From the NCBI GenBank assembly GCA_027575765.1, contig JANBPT010001080.1, forward strand, positions 1 to 14,995: a stretch of 14,995 nt of DNA, read 5' to 3'. A program made the translations under genes and the position numbers. This DNA is from Tieghemiomyces parasiticus (lineage: Eukaryota; Kickxellomycota; Dimargaritomycetes; Dimargaritales; Dimargaritaceae). Below, piece by piece: positions 1-8,561 of this stretch. Each line of letters opens with the position of its first letter. Within the stretch, counting starts at the first letter, position 1. The notes beneath the pieces were generated by a model. That model had not been told where the DNA came from. It did no database searches and worked only from the letters and a program-made list of their open reading frames with translations.

Positions 1-167
1 TGGCTGGCACCGGCCTTCTCGGAGATGTGCTTGGCGGCGTAGCCAGCAGCAGCCGCGGCGAGCAGGTCACCACGACGATGAAGCATAGGAGGGGACGGAA
101 GGGCCTGAACCTGGACCATCGTGACGGAGGCCAGGACGGTGACGAGGGTAGCAATAACGAGCTGCAT
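1..167 (-). CDS. Secreted protein, N-terminal part (cut by left edge)
   Basis: The frame opens with ATG at 167-165 and stays open to the edge, giving 55 full codons. Residues 1-22 (MQLVIATLVTVLASVTMVQVQA) form a signal peptide: a short N-region, a hydrophobic core and a small-residue AxA-like end, with cleavage expected before LPSPP. A dibasic HRR|GD near residue 32 could be a Kex2-type processing site. An alanine-rich stretch (AAAAAGYAAKHISEKAGA) then looks helical. The ATG context (TCACCATGC) is good, and a TATA box lies 150 bases upstream. I do not recognise the family. The visible part fits a small secreted or cell-surface fungal protein. The 3' part, including any introns, is outside the window. 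Confidence 0.6.
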   Translation of the reverse strand, partial: MQLVIATLVTVLASVTMVQVQALPSPPMLHRRGDLLAAAAAGYAAKHISEKAGAS

Positions 168-1703
168 GGTGATGATAGGTAATGAATGGTCTGGTTGTGG
201 TAAATTTGTAGCGGACTCGAGACTGAACGAGTTGGGTTGGATGCGAAGCGGTGGGTAATAGCAGTTGAGCGGTGCGTGGGTGAATGATTGGACTGACAAC
301 GGGGGGAGGGACAGGGTTTATTTATACTCGTAACGTAAACTGGCATAGTAATGGGAGCTTCAATACGGAAAGGCGTCGGATAGTGTGAAAGATCACTGCC
401 ATTTCTTTTCCTTGGCGCTGTTGGCCTCTTGCCACATCATTCTACAACTGAAGCACGCTGACCACGCTCATCCATTGGGAAATTCTCTCTACAGCATGAC
501 CAGCTGCTGAGGGAGGAGTAAGGCTCCTCTATCCGTGGCGGGTGCTAATGAGTTAGGTTTCTAAAAATAACACGTACAGTGCGTGCTGGCTCTTGATTGT
601 GACACCGAAGGCATACGAGAATATCAAGACTCACGACAGCCCCTCTCGACGCATAGATAGCGTGGTTGGTCTCGACTTCCTCACCATTTCCCTTCTTTTT
701 TTTTCCAACCGTCCGATGGTTGCCCTGTAGCTCTGTGACACTGTTACTCGGTGATCGATAGAGGTCACGGTAGTTTAAGGAAAGGATAAATAACGAAATA
801 TATGATTACCAGTCCGTCTATGACCTGTAGCCGAAACCCTCCCTCTCTACATTTTACGCCTCTCTATCGTATCCCGGGTTCACTCGGAATTCATAAATTA
901 ACGAGTGGCGGTCCATCGGAAATCATTGTCGCTGTGATGAGGGTCAGTCACAAACAACCTGCCTACATCGGCAGCAATGCCACACGCTAGTCTACACCTC
1001 AAGCTGAACGTAGCCAAATTTACCATTATCTAAGGCGTTCCTCTGTTGGTACGTGAGGGCGGTCGGCGTATGAGAAATGGTCAACCGGTCGGAAAAGGAT
1101 GAGCCCATCGGCTTCCGTATAGAATGCCGGTGGTGACACAAGTGAAAGGTATGGTCAAAGGGGATAATTTTGGTGAGGGGGTCACTATTAGGCGTTAAAC
1201 GTTATTCTGACGGTAACTGATATCAAGGGTCCTCATCCTTCGACTTCTTTGCACCGACAGCCAATGCAACCACCGCCGCTTTCCGAATTAAAATCATATC
1301 CCCAAAGGATAGCCCCAGCTTAGAATGCTATAGTTTCTCGGCTTCTCCTTTTTTCGCCCGAGTTACGATGCCCACTGGTACGTCCGGTATGCAAACCAGG
1401 ATATGAAGGGAAAACTATGGTCCCTAGCCAGCAAATAACAAGTCAAGGGGAGGGGGGAGGGTTCATCATACTTTGGCAGCACACGCAGTAGTCGTTTCAC
1501 GTCAAACAAATAGGGGCAGGCTGCCGAACGAAGCGGTCGGGTAAGTTTTTCGTCTACCCATACCAATCCAAGCCCCGCCCTACGTCTGTGTACAAGATAA
1601 CCATTTAATGCATTTGGTACGGCAGGGATCGATAGGCACACTGCAAGCCGATCGCAACCCAAACCTATAGGGGAAAAAGATAAGACTGGCCGTACCGAAA
1701 TGC
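168..1703. other. Intergenic spacer, no gene supported
   Basis: About 1.5 kb between the left-edge secreted gene and the 3' end of RRP7. It holds the TATA box at 317-326 and a nine-T run at 696-704. The longest plus-strand frame (802-990, 62 codons) shows no domain, signal peptide or splice partner. Stops are frequent in all frames. I see no tRNA, snoRNA boxes or repeat array. RRP7 3' signals must lie just left of 1704; an ATTAAA on the minus strand near 1601-1606 is one weak candidate. Confidence 0.5.
317..326 (-). promoter_or_regulatory. TATA box of the left-edge secreted gene
   Basis: On the minus strand this reads TATAAATAAA, 150 bases before the ATG at 167. The transcript leader between them is rich in C and A and poor in G. 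The match to the TATA consensus is direct; its use as a promoter is inferred from position. Confidence 0.5.
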
Positions 1704-3104
1704 TTAGAATGGTCGGAATTTCTTGGCCTCCTTAAGAGCTTCAATACGTTTTTTGTCTTCCTCGAATTTGTCGCGAAGTCGTGTAAGTTCTGCATAGTAG
1801 AGGATAGGGGAGGTGCGAGATTGAAAAGTAGAAAATGGAACACGTGGTACAGATATGTTAGTAAAAGGGCCAAAACCTCAACCCTTTGCCGATACGCCAA
1901 AGTTTTGTCGGCCTTCCCTGCCAGGTTAGTGAACTCCACTTGGGGCACCTGTTCCGGTCGTGAAGCCAAAAAAAAAATCACCGCCGCACCCACCTTGAAG
2001 CTTGGCCTCGCGCTGCTGAAACCGGTAAAAATCGCCAAACCCGGTGTCCTTGGGCTTCATTTTCTGGGCATCGGCGTAATTTATGACGTTGACGCTATGG
2101 GCTGGCCCGTTGGCCTGGCGGCCCTTCTTGCCGACCGCGATGAAGCCATCCTTATCGACGGCCTCGGCGCTGGACTTGGCGCCAGACCGGGTACGGATAA
2201 CCCAATCGTTGCGTAGCAGCCAGTACTCCAGTTCCTCTTCGGCGGCCCTGGCCGTGACGCGTTGCTTGTCATAGGACAGGTTGTACCGTTGGCTCCCACT
2301 GTACGGGAGCGGGGGCGGACAGGCACGCCGCTGGGCGTCGCGGAGATACTCCGTGAGTTTAGGTGTGAAGAGTTTAGTGAGTACCTTGGGGTCTTTGAGG
2401 TGACGTGGAAGTGGGCGAACCATCGCGGCGACGAATTCTGGGAGCTCGAGATCCTCATCGCAGGCTTCGAGGTGCTCTTCAGCGGTTTCCGCAGCGTCGT
2501 GAACCATCGCGGAGCTGAGCCACCGCCGCTGGGTATTATTATTCTCGCTGGTCGACGAGGCGAGAGTGGCCCACGGGGAATTCATAAGAGACTGGACGCT
2601 GGTCGACTCGGCGAAAACGAGTTTGGCCGACCCACCGCTGACCAGCCACGAACCGACCGGGTTAGGATCTGCCGGGGGCTCCTGGAGCACCCAAAATCTA
2701 GCGATAGCGGCCGGGTCCTTGGTCTTGGCGCGGAGGGCGCGGAGGAACGGGTCATCCCAAGTCTCGCTCAGCAGGATCGGGTGGACGGTTTGTAGCGGGT
2801 TTTCATCGAGCCGCGGTGCAAAGTGAACGGCGGTAACCTCGCCCCATTCAGCGAAGAGCGAGGTGAGCGTGGCCGCGTTGGCGTCTACAGGTAGGTTGGT
2901 CACATACACCGTACGGTCCGTCGGCAAGTCAGGGTGGTAGGTGATGTTGAGGTCCAATTCGTCCTGCGCCTGTCCGGTCGCCACGCGGTGTTGCCGCGCG
3001 TAGATGTAATGCGTCGCAGGTTCCAGAAGGAACTTGACCGGGGGCATGGCCACCGGAATGCTGACGAACTGGCCCACCTGGGTTGTCGCGGGACTAAGCG
3101 CCAT
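1704..3104 (-). CDS. RRP7: Ribosomal RNA processing protein 7 (Rrp7), two exons
   Basis: Exons 3104-1994 and 1789-1704 join to 398 codons plus TAA. In yeast, Rrp7 belongs to the UTP-C module (with Utp22 and casein kinase 2) of the nucleolar small-subunit processome and is needed for 40S assembly. Seen here: an N-terminal strand GQFVSIPVAMPP (11-22), then an RRM-like fold starting RTVYVTNLP (64-72) with a late strand SAKLVFAES (159-167). A conserved acidic box VDKDGFIAV lies at 316-324. The family's C-terminal signature is FYRFQQRE (359-366), then KFEEDKKRIEALKEAKKFRPF at the end. That last block is read only after removing the 1790-1993 intron. The ATG at 3104 is preferred over one at 3335 because family homology begins directly after it. 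The protein is about 100 residues longer than yeast Rrp7 (about 297), mostly within the RRM and linker. Confidence 0.93.
1790..1993 (-). other. RRP7 intron (204 nt)
   Basis: The donor is CAAG|GTGGGT and the acceptor CTATGCAG|AAC. A perfect TACTAAC branch site lies on the minus strand at 1863-1857. Removing the intron joins REAKLQ to ELTRLRDKFEEDKKR, the conserved Rrp7 C-terminus. If it is retained, translation ends after about 22 unrelated residues. Confidence 0.92.
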
Positions 3105-3228
3105 AGCTAGAGGGCTGTGGTGGCTGGGGAGAGCAGTAGAGGAGAGAAAGGACGTGAATAGTTCGGAGAGAGGACAATGTAAAATGCTGTGCTGTAGGTA
3201 TGTGTGCCATGCGGGAACTCGGCAGTAT

Positions 3229-3264
3229 GCTGAGCAAATTGGGGGTTCGAATTCCACGCTCGGC
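3229..3264 (+). other. tRNA-like acceptor/T-arm element
   Basis: GCTGAGC (3229-3235) can pair over 7 positions with GCTCGGC (3258-3264), with one G-U pair. Between them are AAATT and a T-arm-like hairpin, GGGGG-TTCGAAT-TCCAC, with four of five pairs. The block GGTTCGAATTC resembles a pol III B box. No D-arm or anticodon arm fits, so this is not an intact tRNA. It lies in the presumed RRP7 upstream region and may be a relic or chance. Confidence 0.25.
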
Positions 3265-3385
3265 CACGAAATGCCTTGCGGGCTATCGTTCGGCAACCAA
3301 CTGACGGAACTTTGGCTGTGGCCAGGAGGCATCAAAAAAAAAGAAAAAAAATCGTCTAGGATGCTTAAAGTGGCTGAATTATAAC

Positions 3386-3391
3386 CACGTG
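3386..3391. promoter_or_regulatory. CACGTG E-box upstream of RRP7
   Basis: A palindromic CACGTG lies 282 bases before the RRP7 ATG, in the sequence CCACGTGAT. Basic helix-loop-helix factors bind such sites in many eukaryotes. The same hexamer also occurs inside genes in this window, so its position is the only support. Confidence 0.2.
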
Positions 3392-4369
3392 ATTTGTTCT
3401 TATCCCCGTCAATTTCCGGGCCATATCGCCAATGAGGATGGTGGGGGACTAAACTGGCTTTTGGTTACAGCCTAGGGTGCTGACGTACACTAGGTTGTGT
3501 AGCTGTCTGCTGATCAACTGGGCGATTAGGTGTCCCTTAACAAGGTAAGGTGGCTTAGCAATGAATCTTACTGCCCAACATGCCCTGATAAGGTTCACTC
3601 TAGATGCAGGTTTGGTGTGTATAATCGACAAGAACGTATTTAGTATAACCAAGGTATCGCGGTTGGCGGTCTGGCCTGACCCCAATAATACGAGTTTAAG
3701 ATGCAATGTTTGGTAAGGGATGGTCTCCTGGCCAACCAACATTTCCAATATCTACACCCTCTCTTTGCCATTTTAAGCAAACCTGGTGCCGCGTTTCATA
3801 ATCCAGTAGGCGGAGATGCGTGGCTGAGGTGGCTAATACTAACTGATAAAAGGGGTCCTTTTTCTTCCTTTCCCCGATCCAATGGCACGATGGCCCGGCT
3901 AACCCTCGACCATGTGAGCGTTTGAACTTGACGGCCAGGCGGTGTTCTCTCTGGGAAGGATCTATTTCCCATATCCGTACACTAACTGGCGTGTGCATCA
4001 TATTCAAGGTCGCAGACCATGCCGTGCTGTGCTCATCACTCCCTCCATTTGGGTTGGTTTGGTCAGCGCAGGTACGCGCGACCCGTGGCGTAGTGATAAA
4101 AACAAAAACAAATCAAAACAAGCACCTAAAGGAAGTACCGCTTAGGTTTAATCACGCTAGATCGTCCTATCGACCATGGCAGGCTCCTCCACCACCGTCT
4201 TCTAAGTCTGCCCACTGAGTAGGGAAGGAACCGGCTGACCTGCCTACCAATAGAACCCCCACAACCTTGCCCGCGTTACTGTGTTTGCCCCACTGGGAGT
4301 CGCACCAATTTATCGGTGGCTAGTCATTCAGCACAGTTTCCCTTACCTTGCCCTACCGTGTGTGTGCGT

Positions 4370-4381
4370 GGGGGGGGGGGG
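4370..4381 (+). repeat. Poly-G tract (12 G)
   Basis: Twelve consecutive G follow a short TG-rich stretch (GTGTGTGTGCGTG), about 275 bases before the TBC start codon. Such runs are length-unstable and are also prone to sequencing error. Confidence 0.8.
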
Positions 4382-4655
4382 CTAAACGGCGCAGGCACCA
4401 CCCGTGTTCTTTCACTTTCCCCTCACCCACCTATATGACCTGGGTTCTCTCGAACCCGCCCGGCCTCCCCAGTCCCTCCACAAATACCTCCCGCGGCACT
4501 CCAACTATACGCCTCCTCCGACTTCACATCCTCCCCTGTAGGTGGGTCCATTTCCGACGCCCAACCGCCAAATTTGCTTCTATAACTTTGGCAATCACCT
4601 CCCATACCCCACCTCCTCAACCAAGGTCCTCCCTCCGACCCCCTTTTTTTTTGAC

Positions 4656-6014
4656 ATGCCCGGCGGCACGCTCTACGAGTTGCTCGAGACGCTCAATGCG
4701 GAGGTGTACGTCGATGTGGACAAGCTGCGGCAACTCGCACGCTACGGCGTCCCCAAGGAGGTTCGCGGTGAGGTGTGGAAGTACCTGCTAGGTGTTGAGC
4801 TGGCCGACCGCTCCCACGAGGTTACCATGGATCGCGCCGGCCAGGAGGAGTACGCCCGGATCGAAAAGCACCATTCGGAGTTCGCCAGGCACATCAGACG
4901 GGATACCGAGCGGTACCTCCAGCGCTACCTGGCCACCGTAACCCTAACCGCTGGAAGCAACGGTAACGGCGGTCGGAATGACCCCTTACTGTCCCTAGCC
5001 GACGCCTCGGCCTTCGAGTCGGTTATTAGCGCCTACCTGCACCGCAACTCCGGGGTCGAGTACTCCTCTGCCATGGTCCCGCTCTGCGCCCCGCTGGTGG
5101 CTACGCTAGAACGGGAGTCTGACGTGTTCTTTTGTTTCGAGCGTATCATGAACGTGCTGAGTAAGTGGGGGGTTACCAGCTGACGCTTGACTCCGGACGG
5201 CGGGATTGAAACAACCGGCCGCCTACTGGGTGGAGATACCCGTATTCCCCAGCGTAACCCCTAGGCTCAATTACGCCGAGACGTCGCGACGTCCATTAAC
5301 TTTTTGCTCGCCAATGCGTGGCCGCCCTCACTCTACCCAGAGGATTTCTCGCGGGAACACTCCATCAAAACTCGCGTCGCCGAGTTCATCACCCTGTTCC
5401 GCCGGACGTTACCTGGCCTCTTTAATTACTTCCAAGAGGAAGAGGTCGAACTCAGTGAGTGGAGCTCGTCCTGGCTGCACTTTCTACTTACAAAGGAGTT
5501 GCCCCTCGAAACCACCATCCGGCTGTGGGACTACTACTTTTCGCATAACGACTTCCTGCACTTCCACACCTACGTGTGTCTAGGTACGTATGGAAAGGCG
5601 CTGCTGGTTGAAGATCGCCGCGGGTAAGCCTGCCGCCCTGCACTTACTAATCACCAGCACACCACTCTTCGCACAAACCGTTCATCCCTACTGGCCACCC
5701 GTTGTTCGCCTCCCACCGCAGCCATTCTCAAATTCTTCCAGCCCGACCTTGAGGAGCTGGAACACTCCGAGATCCGCAGTTTCCTATCCCACCTGCCCAG
5801 CCTGAATATCGAACAGGTAATGGGCTGCTTGCAAGGGGGGTTCGCTTGCCAGGGGCTGAGCCAATACCCAGAGTTACTTGACCTGTAGATAATACATCCG
5901 ACTGACTTTTACCTCCACGTTATCTTACCCCACTAACTTTGCCGTCGTCAGAGTATCGTCATGGCGACCAACATCCAGACAGAAATCCAAAAGCAAGACC
6001 AGCTGGACACGTAG
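4656..6014 (+). CDS. TBC (Rab-GAP-like) domain protein, four exons
   Basis: Exons 4656-5160, 5341-5583, 5722-5816 and 5952-6014 join to 301 codons plus TAG. TBC proteins stimulate GTP hydrolysis by Rab GTPases on membranes. Seen here: GVPKEVRGEVWKYLLGV (31-47), the entry motif of the TBC fold, and IRRDTER (80-86), which matches the arginine-finger motif IxxDxxR. The third motif, usually YxQGM, reads EYSSAMV (135-141), so the catalytic glutamine position holds serine. Later blocks are FFCFERIM (158-165), LFNYFQEEEVELSEW, and ELPLETTIRLWDYYF with the typical RLWD core. The protein is essentially one TBC domain with short tails. Exon joins restore these blocks in frame. The start at 4656 is preferred to an upstream in-frame ATG at 4542, which would add a pyrimidine-tract-encoded tail. 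The exact subfamily and target Rab are unknown. Confidence 0.9.
5161..5340 (+). other. TBC gene intron 1 (180 nt)
   Basis: The donor is CTGA|GTAAGT; the acceptor CTCTACCCAG|AGG sits behind a pyrimidine-rich stretch and a CATTAAC branch site near 5294-5300. Splicing gives IMNVL-K-DFSREH. An earlier acceptor at 5281 would also keep frame but would add residues foreign to the fold. Confidence 0.8.
5584..5721 (+). other. TBC gene intron 2 (138 nt)
   Basis: The donor is CTAG|GTACGT and the acceptor CCCACCGCAG|CCA, with a TACTAAT branch site at 5645-5651. The join reads YVCLAILKFFQPDLEELEH, a continuous TBC C-terminal helix region. Confidence 0.85.
5817..5951 (+). other. TBC gene intron 3 (135 nt)
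   Basis: The donor is ACAG|GTAATG and the acceptor GTCGTCAG|AGT, with a CACTAAC branch site about 16 bases upstream. It joins LSHLPSLNIEQ to a short last exon (SIVMATNIQT..) ending at TAG 6012-6014. Confidence 0.82.
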
Positions 6015-6641
6015 CCCTCTATAAAGTCTGTTCGCCCGTCAAACAGGTTTCTGTGGTCCAAACCCTGACCCGTTAATCCTTCACGATACGCCGCGACCCC
6101 ACTGCTTTACAGTCTATTTCGTTTTATTTCCCTCTCCACCCTTCTACCCTAGACAAACTATGTCCGAAGTACCCTCTGGCTCAGTGCAATTTAAGAAGCT
6201 CTAGCTGTCCCCTCTCCAACCGCCAGACACTCGCTCTACGCATGACTTCGACACCAATTTTTCGAGCCTAATACATTTGCGAGCTACCCGGTGCCCACGA
6301 GCTTGTGGTGGACCCGCTCTGCATCCCCGCCGTAACTACTGTAGGGAGAACGTGCCGAAATTTGTGGCAATTTGTGGAATAATGAGCAGCGGAATACCGA
6401 ACGTAGCCTATATAAGCCAGGGTCTCGCACTGGGTCTTCCCCCTTCCTCCGTACACTTTCTTCGGTCCTACCTAGTCCGCACTTGACTAGGCCTCCCGAC
6501 TACGGTCGCTCCAGATTCGTCTCCCGTTCGTTCCAACTCGTGCTTTCCCCCTCTCCCCACTTTTCCATCCTGCCTTTGCAGTCCGAATTGAGGTTCCTCG
6601 ATCGTTAGCTCGCCCACACGACAAAGTTATCCGCACTCAAC
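6015..6641 (+). other. Spacer: TBC 3' end and KH-gene promoter/leader
   Basis: The first half should carry the TBC terminator; I see no canonical AATAAA there. The second half holds a TATA box at 6409-6416 and then about 200 bases of C/T-rich sequence up to the ATG at 6642. A pyrimidine tract ending CTTTGCAG near 6580 looks like a splice acceptor, so the leader could contain an intron. No coding frame is supported. Confidence 0.45.
6409..6416 (+). promoter_or_regulatory. TATA box of the KH-domain gene
   Basis: TATATAAG lies 233 bases before the ATG at 6642. Transcription from about 30 bases downstream would give a leader of roughly 200 bases unless it is spliced. Confidence 0.45.
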
Positions 6642-8343
6642 ATGCCCGAAGCCCAGAGGTAAGATTCCATTCCGAAGATCGTAGCGGCCTCCTTACCCTA
6701 GATTCCGTGCGCCCGACATGCCGCACCCGAGCCTCTATGAATCGACATGGTCAAGCAGTCATTAGCGGATTCTAACCAGAACTGCCATTCCGTGCCCCTT
6801 CATCTCACACGACAGAGTTAAGCGCAAGCGGCGCTGGGATGTTACCGCCGACGGGACGGTCGTTCAGCCGCCCACCATAGGTACCGGCGCGATTTCCAAC
6901 CCCTCCGCCACTCCCAAGTCCGATACAGGTAACCGTCAACACCGGCAGTCGCCCGACTAAGCGACCCGCTCCACTTCCTACATTGCACCCCGGCGTCACC
7001 AAGACGTTTAAATTCCTGGAGGTGGGGAAACACGCTGTCATTTAACTGGTCTTATAGCTTACCCATGCCTCCATGGTCGGTACGATGTGGGTCTACCAGT
7101 CACCACCCCGTTAGCAACTAGCGCCTCGGCTGGTACACCATCCGCACAACCCGACAAATCATCCACTGTATCTACTCCAGCAGGAACCATCCGTGCCCCG
7201 TCGACCAATAACGCCCCCGCCGCCGGAGGGTCTTACTTTGACAAGCTCATGGCTGTGCCCCTGGCAGAAATCGAGCAGGGCCGCCTACCCAAGCGCCCGT
7301 TTCGTCGGCCTGGCCCGCCTCCCGCGGCCTTCCGTTCGAACAAGTCGGGGCCTAAAATCAACTCGACCTCTGCCTCATCGGCAAAAAAGGCTGGCGCACC
7401 GGCCCATCAACAAACCTCCCCGCCGCGGCCATCGGTCACTACTGCTGATGGTCCACCGTCGAAAGTAACGTCCGTGAGCTCTGCGGGCCAGTCATCGACC
7501 GCCGCGACGCACGCCCCGGATACCACTGGCGCCGCAACAGGGTCTCGTCCGGCCGAATCGAACGACCATCGCTACATACAGGACAAAGTCTTCGTGGGTA
7601 TCAAGCCCGACCGGGCCTTTGACCTCCGGGAGCGTCTCCTCGGCCCCGGCGGCGTTTTTTTGCAGCACATCCAGTCAACCACGGGGGCCAAGGTCATCCT
7701 CCGGGGCCGCGGGTCTGGTTATATCGAACCCACGTCGGGCACCGAAGCCTTCGAACCCATCTACCTCTACATAACCTGCTACCGCGCTGAAGGTGCCAAA
7801 ACCGCGCGCCAAATGTGCCAGGATTTGGTCAAGACTGTGGGCGATCAGTACGAAACCTTCAAAAGTGTCATGGAGTCCGCCACTTCTCCGCCCAACGGGG
7901 CCGTGGCCGCCCCTCCAACGCCTGTAAACCCTTACGGGGCAGCTTACGTTCCCCATCCAGTTGGCTACGGCGGTCATTACCCAGCCGCCCCACCTTACCA
8001 ATTCGATTACGGCGGGTATGCCTACGCGGGTTACCCGCCGTTGCCTTACACCGGACTACCACCCGCGATCGACAGCGGACCGGGTGCGGCCTCCTACACT
8101 GCACCTCCGCCGGCTGGCTTGAACCCGTACAACGTCTACAACCAGGGGCACCAGGCTACCGCCCCGCAGGCGGCTGCGGCACCACCGAAGCCACAAAAAG
8201 ATCCCCTGTTGGCCTCCCTCGGGCGCGCTCGGAGCCCACCGACCCGATCGCGCCATAACCCTGACGTCCATGCTGCGCGGCACGGGGGTGGTGCTGGTAA
8301 GTACAGCTTTGCACCCCCGCCATCGTCTTACGGGCCTCGGTAG
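6642..8343 (+). CDS. KHDC4: KHDC4-like KH-domain RNA-binding protein, three exons
   Basis: Exons 6642-6658, 6816-6928 and 7058-8343 join to 471 codons plus TAG. The human relative KHDC4 (Blom7) binds RNA and has been linked to pre-mRNA splicing; a similar nuclear role is inferred. Seen here: a basic KRKRRWD motif (8-14) split from the start codon by intron 1. A disordered Ser/Thr/Pro/Ala-rich linker follows. The extended KH domain spans about 214-305: DKVFVGI, LLGPGGVFLQHIQSTTGAKV with the GPGG loop (239-242), then RGRGSGYIEPTSG and EAFEPIYLYIT. These blocks closely match the KHDC4/SF1-type KH fold. The last 150 residues are rich in Pro, Tyr, Gly and Ala (NPYG, YGGHYP, YGGYAYAGYPP), and an RS-like GRARSPPTRSRH lies near the end. 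The exon 3 acceptor is uncertain: 7058 is chosen, and 7100 also keeps frame and would drop 14 residues. Confidence 0.88.
6659..6815 (+). other. KH gene intron 1 (157 nt)
   Basis: The donor is AGAG|GTAAGA, only 17 bases into the coding sequence. The acceptor is CACACGACAG|AGT, with a CTAAC branch site at 6772-6776. The join gives MPEAQ-R-VKRKRRWD. Confidence 0.82.
6929..7057 (+). other. KH gene intron 2 (129 nt)
   Basis: The donor is ACAG|GTAACC and the acceptor GGTCTTATAG|CTT, with a TTTAAC branch-like site about 12 bases before it. Its length is a multiple of three, but an in-frame TAA near 6958 shows it is not coding. An alternative donor (ATAG|GTACCG, near 6882) and acceptor (CTACCAG, ending 7099) also keep frame. 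Confidence 0.6.
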
Positions 8344-8421
8344 GTTTTGGCAGTGAATCTGATCGGCAAAGTATCCCGTTATATCTTGGTTTGAGTCCGA
8401 TAGTGGCCACTCATTCGTCTG

Positions 8422-8427
8422 AATAAA
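8422..8427 (+). terminator. AATAAA poly(A) signal of the KH gene
   Basis: AATAAA lies about 80 bases after the TAG at 8341-8343, at the start of an AT-rich convergent spacer. Confidence 0.55.
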
Positions 8428-8484
8428 TTTTAGGTGTTCCGAGGAGGATTTTTGTACTAAATACTTGTTGGCTTTATAAATTTA

Positions 8485-8490
8485 AATAAA
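8485..8490 (+). terminator. Second AATAAA in the convergent spacer
   Basis: AATAAA sits inside an almost pure A/T block (about 8475-8495). It could be an alternative KH poly(A) signal. The same block should also serve the oppositely transcribed gene ending at 8562, although no AATAAA is seen on the minus strand. Confidence 0.4.
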
Positions 8491-8561
8491 TTTTTGGTCA
8501 ATGACATTAAATCGCACCGCATCATAGACAGCCCCACCTCCCGCTCAATGATAATGTGGAT

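Larger units (their letters stand above)
3105..4655. other. Divergent intergenic spacer between RRP7 and the TBC gene
   Basis: About 1.55 kb with no gene I can support. Frames of 70-100 codons (3449-3748 -, 3696-4007 -, 3922-4218 +) overlap each other and lack domains, signal peptides or splice signals. Inside are a tRNA-like stem at 3229-3264, an A-rich tract near 3332-3350, a CACGTG at 3386-3391 and a 12-G run at 4370-4381. The last 200 bases before 4656 are C/T-rich, as expected of a fungal 5' leader. Confidence 0.5.

Noticed and set aside
802..990. 62-codon plus-strand frame in the left spacer
   Set aside because: It has no domain, signal peptide, splice partner or codon pattern like the genes here.
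2262..2795. 177-codon plus-strand frame inside RRP7
   Set aside because: It is antisense to conserved RRP7 sequence, with no recognisable domain or promoter.
3186..3265. Possible full-length tRNA on the plus strand
   Set aside because: A 5' GCTGTGC could pair with the 3' GCTCGGC, but with a mismatch. No A box, D-arm or anticodon stem fits, so only the smaller stem is listed.
3105..3335. Extension of RRP7 to an in-frame ATG at 3335
   Set aside because: The extra 77 residues have no similarity to Rrp7. The family's N-terminal strand starts just after the ATG at 3104.
5173..5280. TBC exon 2 starting at 5281 (acceptor ..GCCGAG)
   Set aside because: It keeps frame but inserts about 20 residues inside the TBC helical fold. 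The CTACCCAG acceptor at 5340 has a better pyrimidine tract and branch site and gives a continuous fold.
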